From assembly GCA_036015235.1 (NCBI GenBank), contig CP107926.1, positions 2,918,001-2,982,000 of the forward strand: a stretch of DNA of 64,000 nucleotides. The letters run 5' to 3'. Each line of letters begins with the position of its first letter. Position 1 is the stretch's first letter. The stretch comes from Streptomyces sp. NBC_00433 (lineage in GTDB: Bacteria > Actinomycetota > Actinomycetes > Streptomycetales > Streptomycetaceae). Positions 9,601 to 17,472 of the stretch are shown one piece after another. The notes under the pieces are model-generated. The model worked only from the letters and a program-made list of their open reading frames with translations. It was not told the DNA's origin and made no database searches. A program made the position numbers and the translations under genes.

Positions 9601-10739
9601 GTGAGGTTCCCCTCGGCGTCCACCCGGGCGCGGGCGTCGACCCGGCTGGGTTCCTCGCTCTCCTTGGTGACCAGGCAGACGAGGTGCAGCCCGCTCTCCG
9701 GACCGGCCTCCGCCAGCAGTTCGGCCACGAGCGGCAGGCGTGCCCACTCCGCTGCGGGCCGGAAGCCGTCCAGCACCAGTACGAGGTGGTGCGACGCCCT
9801 GGCCTCGCGCCGCATGCCCAGGGTGCCGGCGCGCTCGGTGCGTTCCTCCCGTATGCGTTCCACGCGCGCCTGGAGCAGGTCGGCGAGGCCGTCCATGCTC
9901 TCGGCCACCATGGGCACGAGGTCCGCCCGGCCCGGCTGGCGGGTGTGCGGCAGCCACTTGACCCAGGACCAGGTGTGTTCCTCGCCCGGGGCCAGGGCCA
10001 TGATCTCGACGTCGTCGGGTGCGTGCAGCACGGCCAGTTGCAGCAGCAGCGACGCGGCGACCTCGGCGGTGCGCTCCTCGGGGCCGAGCAGGCTGAGGAC
10101 GCCGGTGCCGGCCAGGTCGACCCAGGCCGGCTGGCGGCTGACGGTCTCGAAGTCGCCGGTCAGCTTCTCCGCGCGGCGGTGGGACTCGGTGTCGTGCTCC
10201 GCGGTGGGGTCGCTGTGCCTGCTCAGGGTGACGCGCATGGCCGGCGCTCCGCGGCCGAGCCCGAGGCGGAGCTTCATGAAGTCCGCGTCGGCCGGCCGGC
10301 GCTCCCAGACCCGGCGCGGACCGGCGGTGGCGATCGCCCACAGCCGCTGCGGGCCGGGGTGGACGAAGGCGCTGACCGCGCGCTGCTCGGCCGCCGACTC
10401 CCGTGCCTGGCGGCGGATGTCGGCGAGGTATTCGACGTACCGGTCGCGCTGGCGGTACTGGGTGCGCCGGCTCGCGTTCCTGGTCTGGGTCCTGACCATG
10501 ACCGTGACGCCGACGGAGACGACGACGAAGCCGATGCCGAGCGCGATCATCCACGGTCTGCCGAAGGTGACCATGTAGGCGGCCATGCTGACGCTGCTCA
10601 ACAGCGGCAGCAGCATGTAGAGCCAGGTCTGGGCCTGGTTCTGCGGGGCCTTCTGCGGCGGGGCGGCCAGCGAGACCTGCTGTTCCGGGACCGACGGGGG
10701 GAACGTCCTGGCGGGGCGGTGGAAATCTGTTCTGGTCAT
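6678..10739 (-). CDS. eccC: Type VII secretion ATPase EccC (EccCa/EccCb fused)
   Basis: Motor and substrate-recognition ATPase of the ESX membrane complex, 1,353 residues. The N terminus has two membrane segments (about residues 40-85). Three FtsK/SpoIIIE modules follow, with Walker A motifs GATGSGKS (about 490), GAPQSGKS (about 850) and GDSGSGKT (about 1146). Only module 1 has a full acidic Walker B (VVVVDEFGE). Modules 2 and 3 have VLVIDNW and LVVDDYD, which fits the known pattern in which the first EccC domain carries most hydrolysis. EccCa and EccCb are one chain here, as in most ESX systems outside the mycobacterial ESX-1 type. The ATG directly abuts the stop codon of the upstream WXG100-like gene, so the two are probably translationally coupled. 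Confidence 0.96.
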   Translation of the reverse strand: MTRTDFHRPARTFPPSVPEQQVSLAAPPQKAPQNQAQTWLYMLLPLLSSVSMAAYMVTFGRPWMIALGIGFVVVSVGVTVMVRTQTRNASRRTQYRQRDRYVEYLADIRRQARESAAEQRAVSAFVHPGPQRLWAIATAGPRRVWERRPADADFMKLRLGLGRGAPAMRVTLSRHSDPTAEHDTESHRRAEKLTGDFETVSRQPAWVDLAGTGVLSLLGPEERTAEVAASLLLQLAVLHAPDDVEIMALAPGEEHTWSWVKWLPHTRQPGRADLVPMVAESMDGLADLLQARVERIREERTERAGTLGMRREARASHHLVLVLDGFRPAAEWARLPLVAELLAEAGPESGLHLVCLVTKESEEPSRVDARARVDAEGNLTLETRHPALVQTAQDAVADVCPPELGEQAARALSPLKLSGEQDQVLARAVSLPEMLGVTDLGTFDPTALWREPDDEALLRLPIGFTGDNSPLVLDLKESALGGVGPHGLVVGATGSGKSELLRTLVTGLTMTHAPEHLSFVLVDFKGGATFAGVTDLPHVAGLITNLADDLAMVDRVRTALHGEQQRRQKMLRQAGNVDSVREYQILQAAGGTDVDGRPLEPMPYLVVVVDEFGELLAQRPDFIELFVQIGRVGRSLGMHLLLATQRLDEGRLRGLESHLSYRICLRTFSAQESRAVIGTPDAYRLPPIPGSAYLKVDETVYERFRVAHISGTYLEEDEREPVAGPAPVPVPFGLRTAADAATEETDESEPSMTLARPLPGQRTEMQVAVARVKVHGNPVHQVWLPPLPTGVELDSLLGPVRAGAERGLHSPLWPQGAGLSFPVGVVDLPSRQEQRAMLLDLSGPHGHLIVVGAPQSGKSTLLRSLMMSAMLTHTPDELQFLGVDFGGGSLVGLERAPHVSGITTRHDEARTRRALSVVRQLVHDREQLFQELRIDSAADFRRRRDEEALPHGVNAADVVLVIDNWAALRSSVEEAEEIVPDIAVRGLGVGVHLVLTANRWAELRANLRDTVTGRLELRLAEPAESDVSRPLARQLRASLPGRGLVAPGNLFQAALPRLDGTASADNLTKAQETVVEELAASWRGATAPPLRVLAELITPEELERACEALPGGAGALPAGAVPIGIRDFDLRPQILDLEADGPHFLVYGDSGSGKTSFLRSWMRGMTRRRSAWDLRFVVVDYRRGLLGAVPDDYLGAMAGDPDAAALYVGQVVEKLKERMPPPGITSRELKERAWWAGPELYLVVDDYDLVATGGTTGRGPLAAVGDYLTQAAEIGFHVVVARRNGGMSRSLADPVAGRIRDLGSGGLILSGDPREGTVLGDQRARRLAPGRGIVVSRRSGASLVQTVHDAADD

Positions 10740-11165
10740 CTAGTTCGGGAAGTCCTGGGTGATGGGGAAGTCGGGGCCGACGTGGTCCGTCGGGCCGGAG
10801 CCGTCACCCGACGCTCCCAGCGAGAGGGAGAAGTTGTTCCAACCCGTTTCCAATTCCTGCTCCACCTGGCTGAATCCGACGGCGGTGCCGAGAATTCCCG
10901 CGACGAGAGCGGGAAGCATGCCGCCGGCGCCGTCCTCGTCGCCGAAAACGTCGGTCATCACCCCGATCCAGCGGTCGGAGAAGGCGTGCGCCTCGTCGGA
11001 GGTGCTCCCCGCCCATCCCAGCTTCAGACCGGAGACGATGTTGTTGACGTGGACGATCGACTCACCCATCTGCTGGGCGAGCGAAAGCAGTGTGTGGCCC
11101 TCCGTGCTGAGCGCTTGCGGGTCGATCTTCAGGGAACTGATGTCGTAGTCGGCTGTATCGGGCAT
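10740..11165 (-). CDS. WXG100-like ESX-associated protein
   Basis: 141 residues. The sequence contains a central LGWAGSTSDEAHAF segment, a WXG turn between two helices as in the WXG100 family, then a Gly-rich hydrophobic patch and a Gly/Pro-rich acidic tail. It is longer than the usual ~100 residues. The ATG follows CCGGAGACTGAGC, and there are 2 bp between it and the stop of the preceding WXG-like gene. Its own stop is fused to the eccC start. Position and fold suggest it is a secreted ESX substrate or the partner of the preceding protein. No catalytic motif is visible. Confidence 0.85.
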   Translation of the reverse strand: MPDTADYDISSLKIDPQALSTEGHTLLSLAQQMGESIVHVNNIVSGLKLGWAGSTSDEAHAFSDRWIGVMTDVFGDEDGAGGMLPALVAGILGTAVGFSQVEQELETGWNNFSLSLGASGDGSGPTDHVGPDFPITQDFPN

Positions 11166-11167
11166 GC

Positions 11168-11716
11168 TCAGTCTCCGGAGTTACGGATAAGGGCTCCCAT
11201 GGCCTCGGCCGATAGGAGGTGTGCGGCCGGCTGCGCCGGAGTCACCGTCGCCGCCGTGAAGTCGGCGGTCCCGTCAGGGTCCTGCGTGGAGCCGAGCCGA
11301 TGGGCGGCCGCGGCCAGGGCCGGTTCGTACGGCCTGGCCTGCCCCGGAGGCACCACTGCCCGGGTGGACCCGGTGTTCGGACCGGGTCCACCCGCCGGGG
11401 GTTTCGGGCCGCCCCCGCCCAGGTTGCCGGTGTTGCTCACCTCCGCGTCCGCGTAGTTGTCGTAGGCCGTCTGCAGGCGCCGGGCCATCTCGTCCAGCAC
11501 GGCCTGAAGGTCGCGGGAAGCGCCGTTCAGCCATGTGGACATCGTCTCGAAAGACGTCGCCGACGGGCTCTGCCAATAACTGTGCGCGGCCTCGAAATGG
11601 CTCTGGATCTGCCCGATCAGACCTGATACGTGCTCACTTTCCGCGCGTACGGATCCGATGGCGGTCCTGAGGTCGCCCAATGCGACGCGGTACTCATCCG
11701 GGGACAACGTCGGCAT
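11168..11716 (-). CDS. WXG100-family protein with Pro/Gly-rich tail
   Basis: 182 residues from the ATG of MPTLSPDEYRVAL, chosen because GAAAGGAAC lies about 9 bases upstream. Longer frames lack such a site. Residues 1-95 are two helices joined by YWQSPSATSFE, a WXG variant with Ser for Gly. Residues about 105-140 are a Gly/Pro linker, followed by an Ala-rich tail. It is the first gene of the WXG-WXG-eccC-substrate run and lies divergent from a plus-strand gene 179 bp away, so that gap probably holds its promoter. It probably forms a helical dimer with the next gene's product for export through EccC. Confidence 0.85.
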   Translation of the reverse strand: MPTLSPDEYRVALGDLRTAIGSVRAESEHVSGLIGQIQSHFEAAHSYWQSPSATSFETMSTWLNGASRDLQAVLDEMARRLQTAYDNYADAEVSNTGNLGGGGPKPPAGGPGPNTGSTRAVVPPGQARPYEPALAAAAHRLGSTQDPDGTADFTAATVTPAQPAAHLLSAEAMGALIRNSGD

Positions 11717-11895
11717 CAGCCGGTGTTCCTTTCGCACAATCCGCGTGACACGTCGCGGATTTCCGTTGTTCTGCCGTGAGCCGGCCGATGGGCCGCCACT
11801 CCCGGAATCCGGTGTGACAAACTGATGGGGGTCGGCGACTGCCGACCGGAACACCCGGCCGGCGGCTCCGCCGGACTCTCACGCGGGAGAACACC

Positions 11896-12525
11896 ATGCC
11901 CAATCCCCAGCAGAACCACTCGGGCTCGGGGTCGGACGCAGACGGCGGCGGCATCGACGATCCGGACGCCGGCAAGGACTTCACCAATCTGGACCCCACC
12001 ATGGCGGTGGGCTGGAACACCCCGCCCAGCTTCAACACCGACACCGGCGGCAGCTCCGGCGGGACGCCGGCCACCGACGTCGTGCCCAACAGCGAACCGA
12101 TCGCCTTCGACGCGGCCACGGTGCGGGCGACCGAGAACACGCTGCTCGCCCAGGCCCGTGACGCCGTCTGGAACTACGAGGCGCTGCGCCAGAAGGTGTA
12201 CGCCGCCTCTCACGGCGCCTTCTGGGGCCCGGCGCACCCGGACGCCCCGCTCGCCGCGATGAACACCGGCAGCGCGACGCCGAACACCGGCTACTACCAG
12301 TCCATGGATGACCAGGACCGGGCCGACCAGGACACCCTCGCCGACATCGGCGACGAGTTCGCCCCGCACATCAACCCGGCGATGCAGAAGGCCCTGGGGA
12401 TGCAGAGCAACGCGCTCGAACTGCTGGGCGCCTTCATCGCCATGGTCAACGGGTCGGGCCAGGCCTACGCCCACGTGGACCGCTCCGCGCACTTCCCCGA
12501 GCCCCCCGGCCCCGTGACGAGCTGA
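11896..12525 (+). CDS. ESX-associated hypothetical protein
   Basis: 209 residues. The ATG follows GCGGGAGAACACC. The first ~60 residues are acidic and Gly/Ser/Asn-rich and look disordered. Residues about 68-200 are mostly helical, with RATENTLLAQARDAVWNYEALRQKV and later GMQSNALELLGAFIAM, resembling the helical hairpins of WXG/PE-like proteins. There is no signal peptide or membrane segment. It is the only plus-strand gene inside the type VII locus and splits the minus-strand run in two. Location suggests a substrate or chaperone role, but I do not recognise the family. Confidence 0.75.
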   Translation: MPNPQQNHSGSGSDADGGGIDDPDAGKDFTNLDPTMAVGWNTPPSFNTDTGGSSGGTPATDVVPNSEPIAFDAATVRATENTLLAQARDAVWNYEALRQKVYAASHGAFWGPAHPDAPLAAMNTGSATPNTGYYQSMDDQDRADQDTLADIGDEFAPHINPAMQKALGMQSNALELLGAFIAMVNGSGQAYAHVDRSAHFPEPPGPVTS

Positions 12526-12566
12526 CCGGGGCAGGGCGCCCGGTCCGGCGTGCCTCCGGTTCCCGG

Positions 12567-15275
12567 TCATCGGGCCGCCACCGCGGGCACGTCGGACGGC
12601 AGCAGCACCGTGAGGTCCTCGCCACTGGGGTCGGCCAGGTCGGACACCCGCATGGCGTGCCGCTCGGTCATCCGCTGGAAGGCCTGGCGGGCGGTGCGCC
12701 CGTTGCCGAAGCGCTCGGTGCGCTCGATCGCGTCGAAGTGCGCCAGGAGCGCCGCCGCCGTCTCCTCCGGAATCCGGTACTCGTGCCGGGACGCCTGGTA
12801 TTCCACGATCCGCACCAGCTCCGGCGACACGTAGTCGTCGAAGGTGAGGGTGCGGGTGAAACGCGAGGCCAGCCCCGGGTTGGAGTCGATGAGGCGCTCC
12901 ATGTCCTCCGGGTAGCCTGCCGCGATGACCACCACGTCGTCGCGGTGGTCCTCCATCAGTTTCACCAGGGCGGAGACGGCCTCGTGCCCGAAGTCGTTGC
13001 TCTGTCCCGCCGGCGCCAGGGCGTAGGCCTCGTCGATGAACAGCACACCGCCCAGCGCCCGGCGGAAGACCGCGGTGGTCTTCGGCGCGGTGTGGCCCAC
13101 GTACTCGCCCACCAGGTCGCTGCGGTCGGCCTCCACCAGGTGCCCGTCGGCGAGCAGGCCGAGCGCGGCGAGGAGCCGGCCGTACAGCCGGGCCACCGTC
13201 GTCTTGCCGGTGCCGGGGTTGCCCGCGAAGATCAGGTGCCGGCTGAGCGGCGGCGGTTGCAGACCCGCCTCCTGACGCCGCTTGACCATCTGCATCAGCT
13301 TGGCCATGGCGGCGACTTCGCGCTTGACGCCCTCCAGGCCGACCAGCAGGTCGAGTTCGGCGAGCAGCTCGGGCAGCCGGTCCTCGCCGACGGCCTCCTG
13401 CCCGCCCGCCCCGGCCTTCTCCGCGGCCGCGCCGCCCCGCGCGGCGGGTGCGCCGGCCGGGGCGGCCGCTTCCTCCCCGGCCGCGGTCGGCATGGTGGCG
13501 ACCTTGACGTTGCTGCTGCGGCACTGCTCGAAGCGGGCCGCCGCGTCGTCGGCCCGCGACAGGTCCTCGTCCGTGTCGTGCACCAGGCAGCGGCGCAGCA
13601 CGGGGGCGGCCTTGGCACCCACGTACACCGCGGGATAGCCCGTGGCGGTGACCGTGCAGTCCTCCAGCAGCCCTTCGGCGCCGTCGCCCGCGTACACCCC
13701 GTTCTTCCCGGCACCGGCGACGGTCACCGACCGCAGCCGGGGCCGGGCTCCGGACCAGATCACCAGCCCGCTTCCCTTGACGTCGGCGATGGTCAGCTCC
13801 TCGATCCAGGCCTCGCTGCGCTCGTCGAGGAAGACACCGGCGGAGCCGGTGCCCTCCACCCGCCCGCCGAGCACCACGGCGCCGGTGCCGGCCGCCACCT
13901 CGATCCCCGTCTTGGCGGACCGGGCCACTTCGCAACCGTCCAGCAGCGGGCGGTGCCTTGTCTCCAGCCTGATGCCGGTGTCCGTGTCGGCGACCACGCA
14001 GCGGCGCAGTACGGCGTCGGCGTCCTTGATGTCGATGCCCGTCATCCGTGCCCGTTCGATACGGAGGTCCTCGGCGAGGACGTCCGCCGCGGCCTCCGCC
14101 CGCAGGGCGTGCTGCGCGCTGTCGCGCACGGTGCACGAGCGCAGCTCCGCCCGTGCGCTGCCGCCGAAGTACAGGGCGGTGTACGCCGTGGTGGAGATCT
14201 CGCACTCGGTGAGGCGGACGGTGGAGGCGTCCGAGGCGTGCACACCGTTGGCGCCGGTCCGCGCGACCGTGCCGCCCCGGACGTGCAGCTGCGCGCTGTC
14301 GACGGCGGCGAGGCCCGTCCCCCGCGGGTCCACCACCCGGCTCTGTTCGAGCTCGACCCGGCTGCTTCCGGCGGCGATCACCCCGGCCCCGCCCGTCTCG
14401 CGGATGTGGCAGTCCCTGAGCCACACCTCGCCCCCGCCGGAGACCAGCACGCCGTCCTCGGCCGTGTCGAAGATCTCGCACTTCTCCAGCCGGACGCGTG
14501 TCTCCTCGCGGCCGGCCGCCGCGGCCGCCCCGTCGGCGGCGGAAGCGGGGGCCGCGGCCGCGGCCGCGGCCCCCGGCGCGTCGCACACGCGCAGCCCCTG
14601 GGCCTTGGTGCCGTGCAGCCGGCAGCCGCGCAGCACAGGGCGCGCCGGGGTGTGCACCACGACCGCCGCCTCGCCGGTGTTCCGTACGGTGCAGTCGTCG
14701 AAGGTGCCCAGCGACTCCCCGGCCATCACCACCCCGCACCCCGTGACCTGCTCGACGGTGGTGCGGCGCACGTCCGCCGTGGCGGCGTCGCTCAGCATGA
14801 GGCCGTGGCCGGCTATCGACCGGATCGCGCAGTCCTCCAGCACCGCACCGGCCGTTCCGGTGGCGTGGAAACCGGCGCCGGAGGCGTCCTGGACCGTGCA
14901 CGAGCGCAGTTCGGCGGTGGCGTCGCGGATCACCTCGACGCGGCCCCGGGAGACCTCGCACTGCTCGAGTACGGCTTCGCCGCCGCCGATCAGCACCGCG
15001 GGCCCGCGGTCGGAACCGCCCTCGATCGCCACGTCCCGCAGCAGGGGGGCGCCGCCGTTGACACTCACGGCGGGCCCGTGCGCGGCGACGATGCGCACGG
15101 TGCCGGGGCCCTTCTCCGCGACGACGCTCACGGCACGGTCCAGGACCAGGGACTCCCGGTACACGCCGGGTTGGACGTGTATCACCGCGCCGTCCTGCGC
15201 CGCACGGACGGCGGCGGTGATGGTGCGGTGGGTGCCCCAGCCCCGCTCCGCCACCCGCAGGACGTTCCGCTTCAC
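12567..15275 (-). CDS. Right-handed beta-helix / CbxX-CfxQ (EccA-like) AAA+ ATPase fusion
   Basis: 902 residues from GTG (VKRNVLRVAERGWGTHRTI), 28 bp after the eccD stop. An in-frame ATG at 15353 would overlap eccD by 50 bp and add an Arg-rich tail that is unlikely to be real. Residues about 10-590 are roughly 23-residue parallel beta-helix repeats (C-x-V/I...G-x-G/A...) of the pectate-lyase/carbohydrate-binding type, broken by an Ala-rich loop. Residues about 635-900 are an AAA+ module of the CbxX/CfxQ family: Walker A GNPGTGKT (about 685-692), Walker B VLFIDEAYAL, sensor SNPGLASRF. EccA in mycobacteria has the same AAA+ type with a TPR-like N domain. Here a beta-helix replaces it. Probably a cytosolic ESX-associated ATPase. 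Confidence 0.88.
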   Translation of the reverse strand: MKRNVLRVAERGWGTHRTITAAVRAAQDGAVIHVQPGVYRESLVLDRAVSVVAEKGPGTVRIVAAHGPAVSVNGGAPLLRDVAIEGGSDRGPAVLIGGGEAVLEQCEVSRGRVEVIRDATAELRSCTVQDASGAGFHATGTAGAVLEDCAIRSIAGHGLMLSDAATADVRRTTVEQVTGCGVVMAGESLGTFDDCTVRNTGEAAVVVHTPARPVLRGCRLHGTKAQGLRVCDAPGAAAAAAAPASAADGAAAAAGREETRVRLEKCEIFDTAEDGVLVSGGGEVWLRDCHIRETGGAGVIAAGSSRVELEQSRVVDPRGTGLAAVDSAQLHVRGGTVARTGANGVHASDASTVRLTECEISTTAYTALYFGGSARAELRSCTVRDSAQHALRAEAAADVLAEDLRIERARMTGIDIKDADAVLRRCVVADTDTGIRLETRHRPLLDGCEVARSAKTGIEVAAGTGAVVLGGRVEGTGSAGVFLDERSEAWIEELTIADVKGSGLVIWSGARPRLRSVTVAGAGKNGVYAGDGAEGLLEDCTVTATGYPAVYVGAKAAPVLRRCLVHDTDEDLSRADDAAARFEQCRSSNVKVATMPTAAGEEAAAPAGAPAARGGAAAEKAGAGGQEAVGEDRLPELLAELDLLVGLEGVKREVAAMAKLMQMVKRRQEAGLQPPPLSRHLIFAGNPGTGKTTVARLYGRLLAALGLLADGHLVEADRSDLVGEYVGHTAPKTTAVFRRALGGVLFIDEAYALAPAGQSNDFGHEAVSALVKLMEDHRDDVVVIAAGYPEDMERLIDSNPGLASRFTRTLTFDDYVSPELVRIVEYQASRHEYRIPEETAAALLAHFDAIERTERFGNGRTARQAFQRMTERHAMRVSDLADPSGEDLTVLLPSDVPAVAAR

Positions 15276-15303
15276 CGGCCGCGCACCCCGTTCTCCGGGC
15301 CCG

Positions 15304-16653
15304 TCACGGCGTCTGCCCCGAGTCCAGCAGCGCCGCGTACACGTCGAAGACACCCACCGCCAGCGGCACGGCCGCCAGCAGGAGGAGCCCGGCGAGCGGA
15401 TCGATCCACCCGGGACGGTTTTCGGCGGCGTCGGCGCGGAAGGCCCGGCTCAGGCCGATCACCAGCGCGAGCACGGCCGAACCGAGCAGCGCGACGGAGC
15501 CGCTCCAGTCCGGTGCGCCGAAGTTCCCCGGCGCCCGGATCACGGTGGCCGCCAGGCCGATCGTCCCCGCGGCCACCATGGGCACGGCCGCGGCCGCCAT
15601 GGTCACCCGCCCCGCGCGCAGCACGAGCGCCAGCCCGAGGCAGGCGGCAAGGGCCACGGCGAACTTCTGGTCCGAGGTGCCGAGGACCACCAGGCACGCG
15701 GCGGCCAGCGCCGAGGCGAGGAGGGTCGTCCCGATGAGCAGGCGCTGCCCGCGCCGCACCAGGTGCAGCACGTCGGCGTCGTCGCCGTACGCCTGCGGGC
15801 CGCCGGTGTGCGAGCCGGCGAGCACCGCGAAGTGCCCGGCGGCCCGGGGAGCGACGGCGAGCACGGCCATCATCACGACGCCGACGACCGCGGACGACTC
15901 CGGCAGCGTGGTGTGGCCGAGGACCAGGCACACCGTGAGCACGAGGGAGAGCAGGGTGATCGCCACCGCCATCAGCGTCGTCGCGTGGCGGATGGCCAGG
16001 AGGGCGGCGAGCGCCCCGAGTACCGCCCCCGCACTCACCGCGGGCAGCACGGACCCGGTGCCGGCGTCGGCCGCCGGCAGGGACGCGGCGGCCACCGCCA
16101 GCAGCGGCACGGCCGAGTACGCCATGATCAGCCGCAGGCCGAGCGGGAGGGACCAGCCCTGCCGGGTGGCGTGCCAGGCGAGCAGGGCCAGCGAGAAGGC
16201 GGCGAGGATCGCGCCGGCGCCCGTGGCCGGCAGCGCCTGTCCGGACCGGGCCAGCATCACGAAACCGGCGATGAGGCTCAGGACGCCCAGGCTCAAGGTG
16301 GTGAACGCCCGCGACCGCCAGCCCCACGCGGTCAGCTCACCGTCGGCCTGCTCGACCGACTCCTCCAGGTCCGTGACCACGGGTTCGTCGGACTCCCGCG
16401 CGGCCGCGTCCCTCAGGTACAGCGTCGCGCCGTCCACGACGCCCCACTCCCGCAGGGAGGTCTGCGGGGGGAAAGGCGGTGTACCGGGCAGGGCGAGCGA
16501 CCAGACCGGCGGGAAGGTGTCGTCGAACTCCACCTGGCCCACGAGCCTGAGCAGGTTCGGCGTGTACTCGGCGATGGCCGCGTCAGCAGGCACCGCGAGG
16601 TCCACCCGCCGCCGCGTTCCCACCACGGTCACGTGGCAGCGTTCGTTCTCCAC
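15304..16653 (-). CDS. eccD: Type VII secretion integral membrane protein EccD
   Basis: 449 residues from GTG (VENERCHVTVVG). AAGGAAAGG sits just upstream with good spacing, whereas the ATG at 16671 lies on that ribosome binding site. Residues about 1-90 are a ubiquitin-like YukD domain (RRVDLAVPADAAIAEY). From about 130 there are about eleven hydrophobic helices, the usual EccD topology. EccD forms the membrane vestibule of the ESX core complex. It sits between the small WXG100 pair and the beta-helix AAA+ gene, all minus strand. Confidence 0.93.
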   Translation of the reverse strand: MENERCHVTVVGTRRRVDLAVPADAAIAEYTPNLLRLVGQVEFDDTFPPVWSLALPGTPPFPPQTSLREWGVVDGATLYLRDAAARESDEPVVTDLEESVEQADGELTAWGWRSRAFTTLSLGVLSLIAGFVMLARSGQALPATGAGAILAAFSLALLAWHATRQGWSLPLGLRLIMAYSAVPLLAVAAASLPAADAGTGSVLPAVSAGAVLGALAALLAIRHATTLMAVAITLLSLVLTVCLVLGHTTLPESSAVVGVVMMAVLAVAPRAAGHFAVLAGSHTGGPQAYGDDADVLHLVRRGQRLLIGTTLLASALAAACLVVLGTSDQKFAVALAACLGLALVLRAGRVTMAAAAVPMVAAGTIGLAATVIRAPGNFGAPDWSGSVALLGSAVLALVIGLSRAFRADAAENRPGWIDPLAGLLLLAAVPLAVGVFDVYAALLDSGQTP

Positions 16654-16726
16654 TGGGCCTTTCCTTGTCACACGTTGGCTGGGGGCCGCACGGATGCGTG
16701 CGGCCGGCGGTCCGCTGTCCGCCCGG

Positions 16727-17053
16727 TCAGTGCGTGGCGGTCCACGTCCTGATGTTGGCTTCCTCCGCCCCGACGTAGTTGCCCCAGTTCACGCGCATCG
16801 CGTGTGCTATCTCGCCGAGCACCCCGTCCTCTTCCTCACTTCCGAAGAGACCGACGGCGGCCATGTCCCACTCGTGCATGCGGCCCTGGTACTCGGTCGC
16901 GGACTGGGCGTTCCAGGTGTCGATCAGCGACTGGATGCGCGTCTTGAGAGCGCTCAGCTCGCCCATGATGTGCGCCGCCTGGCCGTTGAGATAGGCGCCC
17001 GCCCCCTCCAGGTCCCTGCCGACGCGGATGGGCGTACCTTCGATATCGGGCAT
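16727..17053 (-). CDS. WXG100 family protein (EsxA/EsxB type)
   Basis: 108 residues. The ATG of MPDIEGTPIRVG follows GGAGGAATCGAC. Two helices flank LIDTWNAQSATEYQGRM, the position of the WXG turn, with Asn-Ala replacing X-Gly. The length is typical for the family. It lies 56 bp downstream of another WXG100 gene and 73 bp upstream of eccD. The pair probably forms the EsxA-EsxB-like heterodimer exported by this system. The C terminus (TWTATH) lacks a clear YxxxD/E signal, so the partner may carry it. Confidence 0.88.
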   Translation of the reverse strand: MPDIEGTPIRVGRDLEGAGAYLNGQAAHIMGELSALKTRIQSLIDTWNAQSATEYQGRMHEWDMAAVGLFGSEEEDGVLGEIAHAMRVNWGNYVGAEEANIRTWTATH

Positions 17054-17109
17054 GTCGATTCCTCCGACGAGAAGAGTGCTTGCTGCGTGGCCGGCCGCGG
17101 CCGCCGCGG

Positions 17110-17472
17110 TCAGGCCAGGCGGGCCGGCGGCAATTGCACGTTGCGGATGTTCGCCACGTTCGACTGCTCGGACTGGATGTAGTTGTCGGCGGAACCGTCC
17201 AGGCCGCCCGCGATGGCGAGCAGCGCCTGCTGGAGGTGCGCGGCGTGCGTGTCCCACTGCTGCATCAGTTCCTGGAACGTGGTCGAGGCGATACCGCCCC
17301 ACACCTCCTCCAGGCTGACGACGTACGCCTTCAGGTTGTCGAGCTCCGCCTGGACGACTGCCTCGGTGTTGCGGATGTCAACGGCCTTGGAGTTGAGGTC
17401 CGCGGGCGTCGTGTTGTAAAGAACGCCGTCCGAACCCTGGAATCCAGAAGTCGCGCCACCGGGTTCCGCCAT
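17110..17472 (-). CDS. WXG100 family protein (EsxB/EsxA type)
   Basis: 120 residues from the ATG of MAEPGGATSGF, preceded by AGGAAGGCGGACAAC. A canonical turn, EVWGGIASTTFQELM, sits between two amphipathic helices. The C-terminal helix includes DGSADNYIQSEQ, in which YIQSE matches the YxxxD/E secretion signal. It is the first gene of the eccD run, so the operon promoter should lie in the long region beyond 17472. Its partner is the next gene. Confidence 0.92.
   Translation of the reverse strand: MAEPGGATSGFQGSDGVLYNTTPADLNSKAVDIRNTEAVVQAELDNLKAYVVSLEEVWGGIASTTFQELMQQWDTHAAHLQQALLAIAGGLDGSADNYIQSEQSNVANIRNVQLPPARLA

Noticed and set aside
6651-11456. 1,601-codon plus-strand open frame
   Set aside because: Antisense to eccC and the WXG genes, whose motifs are clear on the minus strand. 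No ribosome binding site or domain.
12657-16752. Long plus-strand frames opposite the AAA+ and eccD genes
   Set aside because: Antisense shadows of well-supported minus-strand genes.
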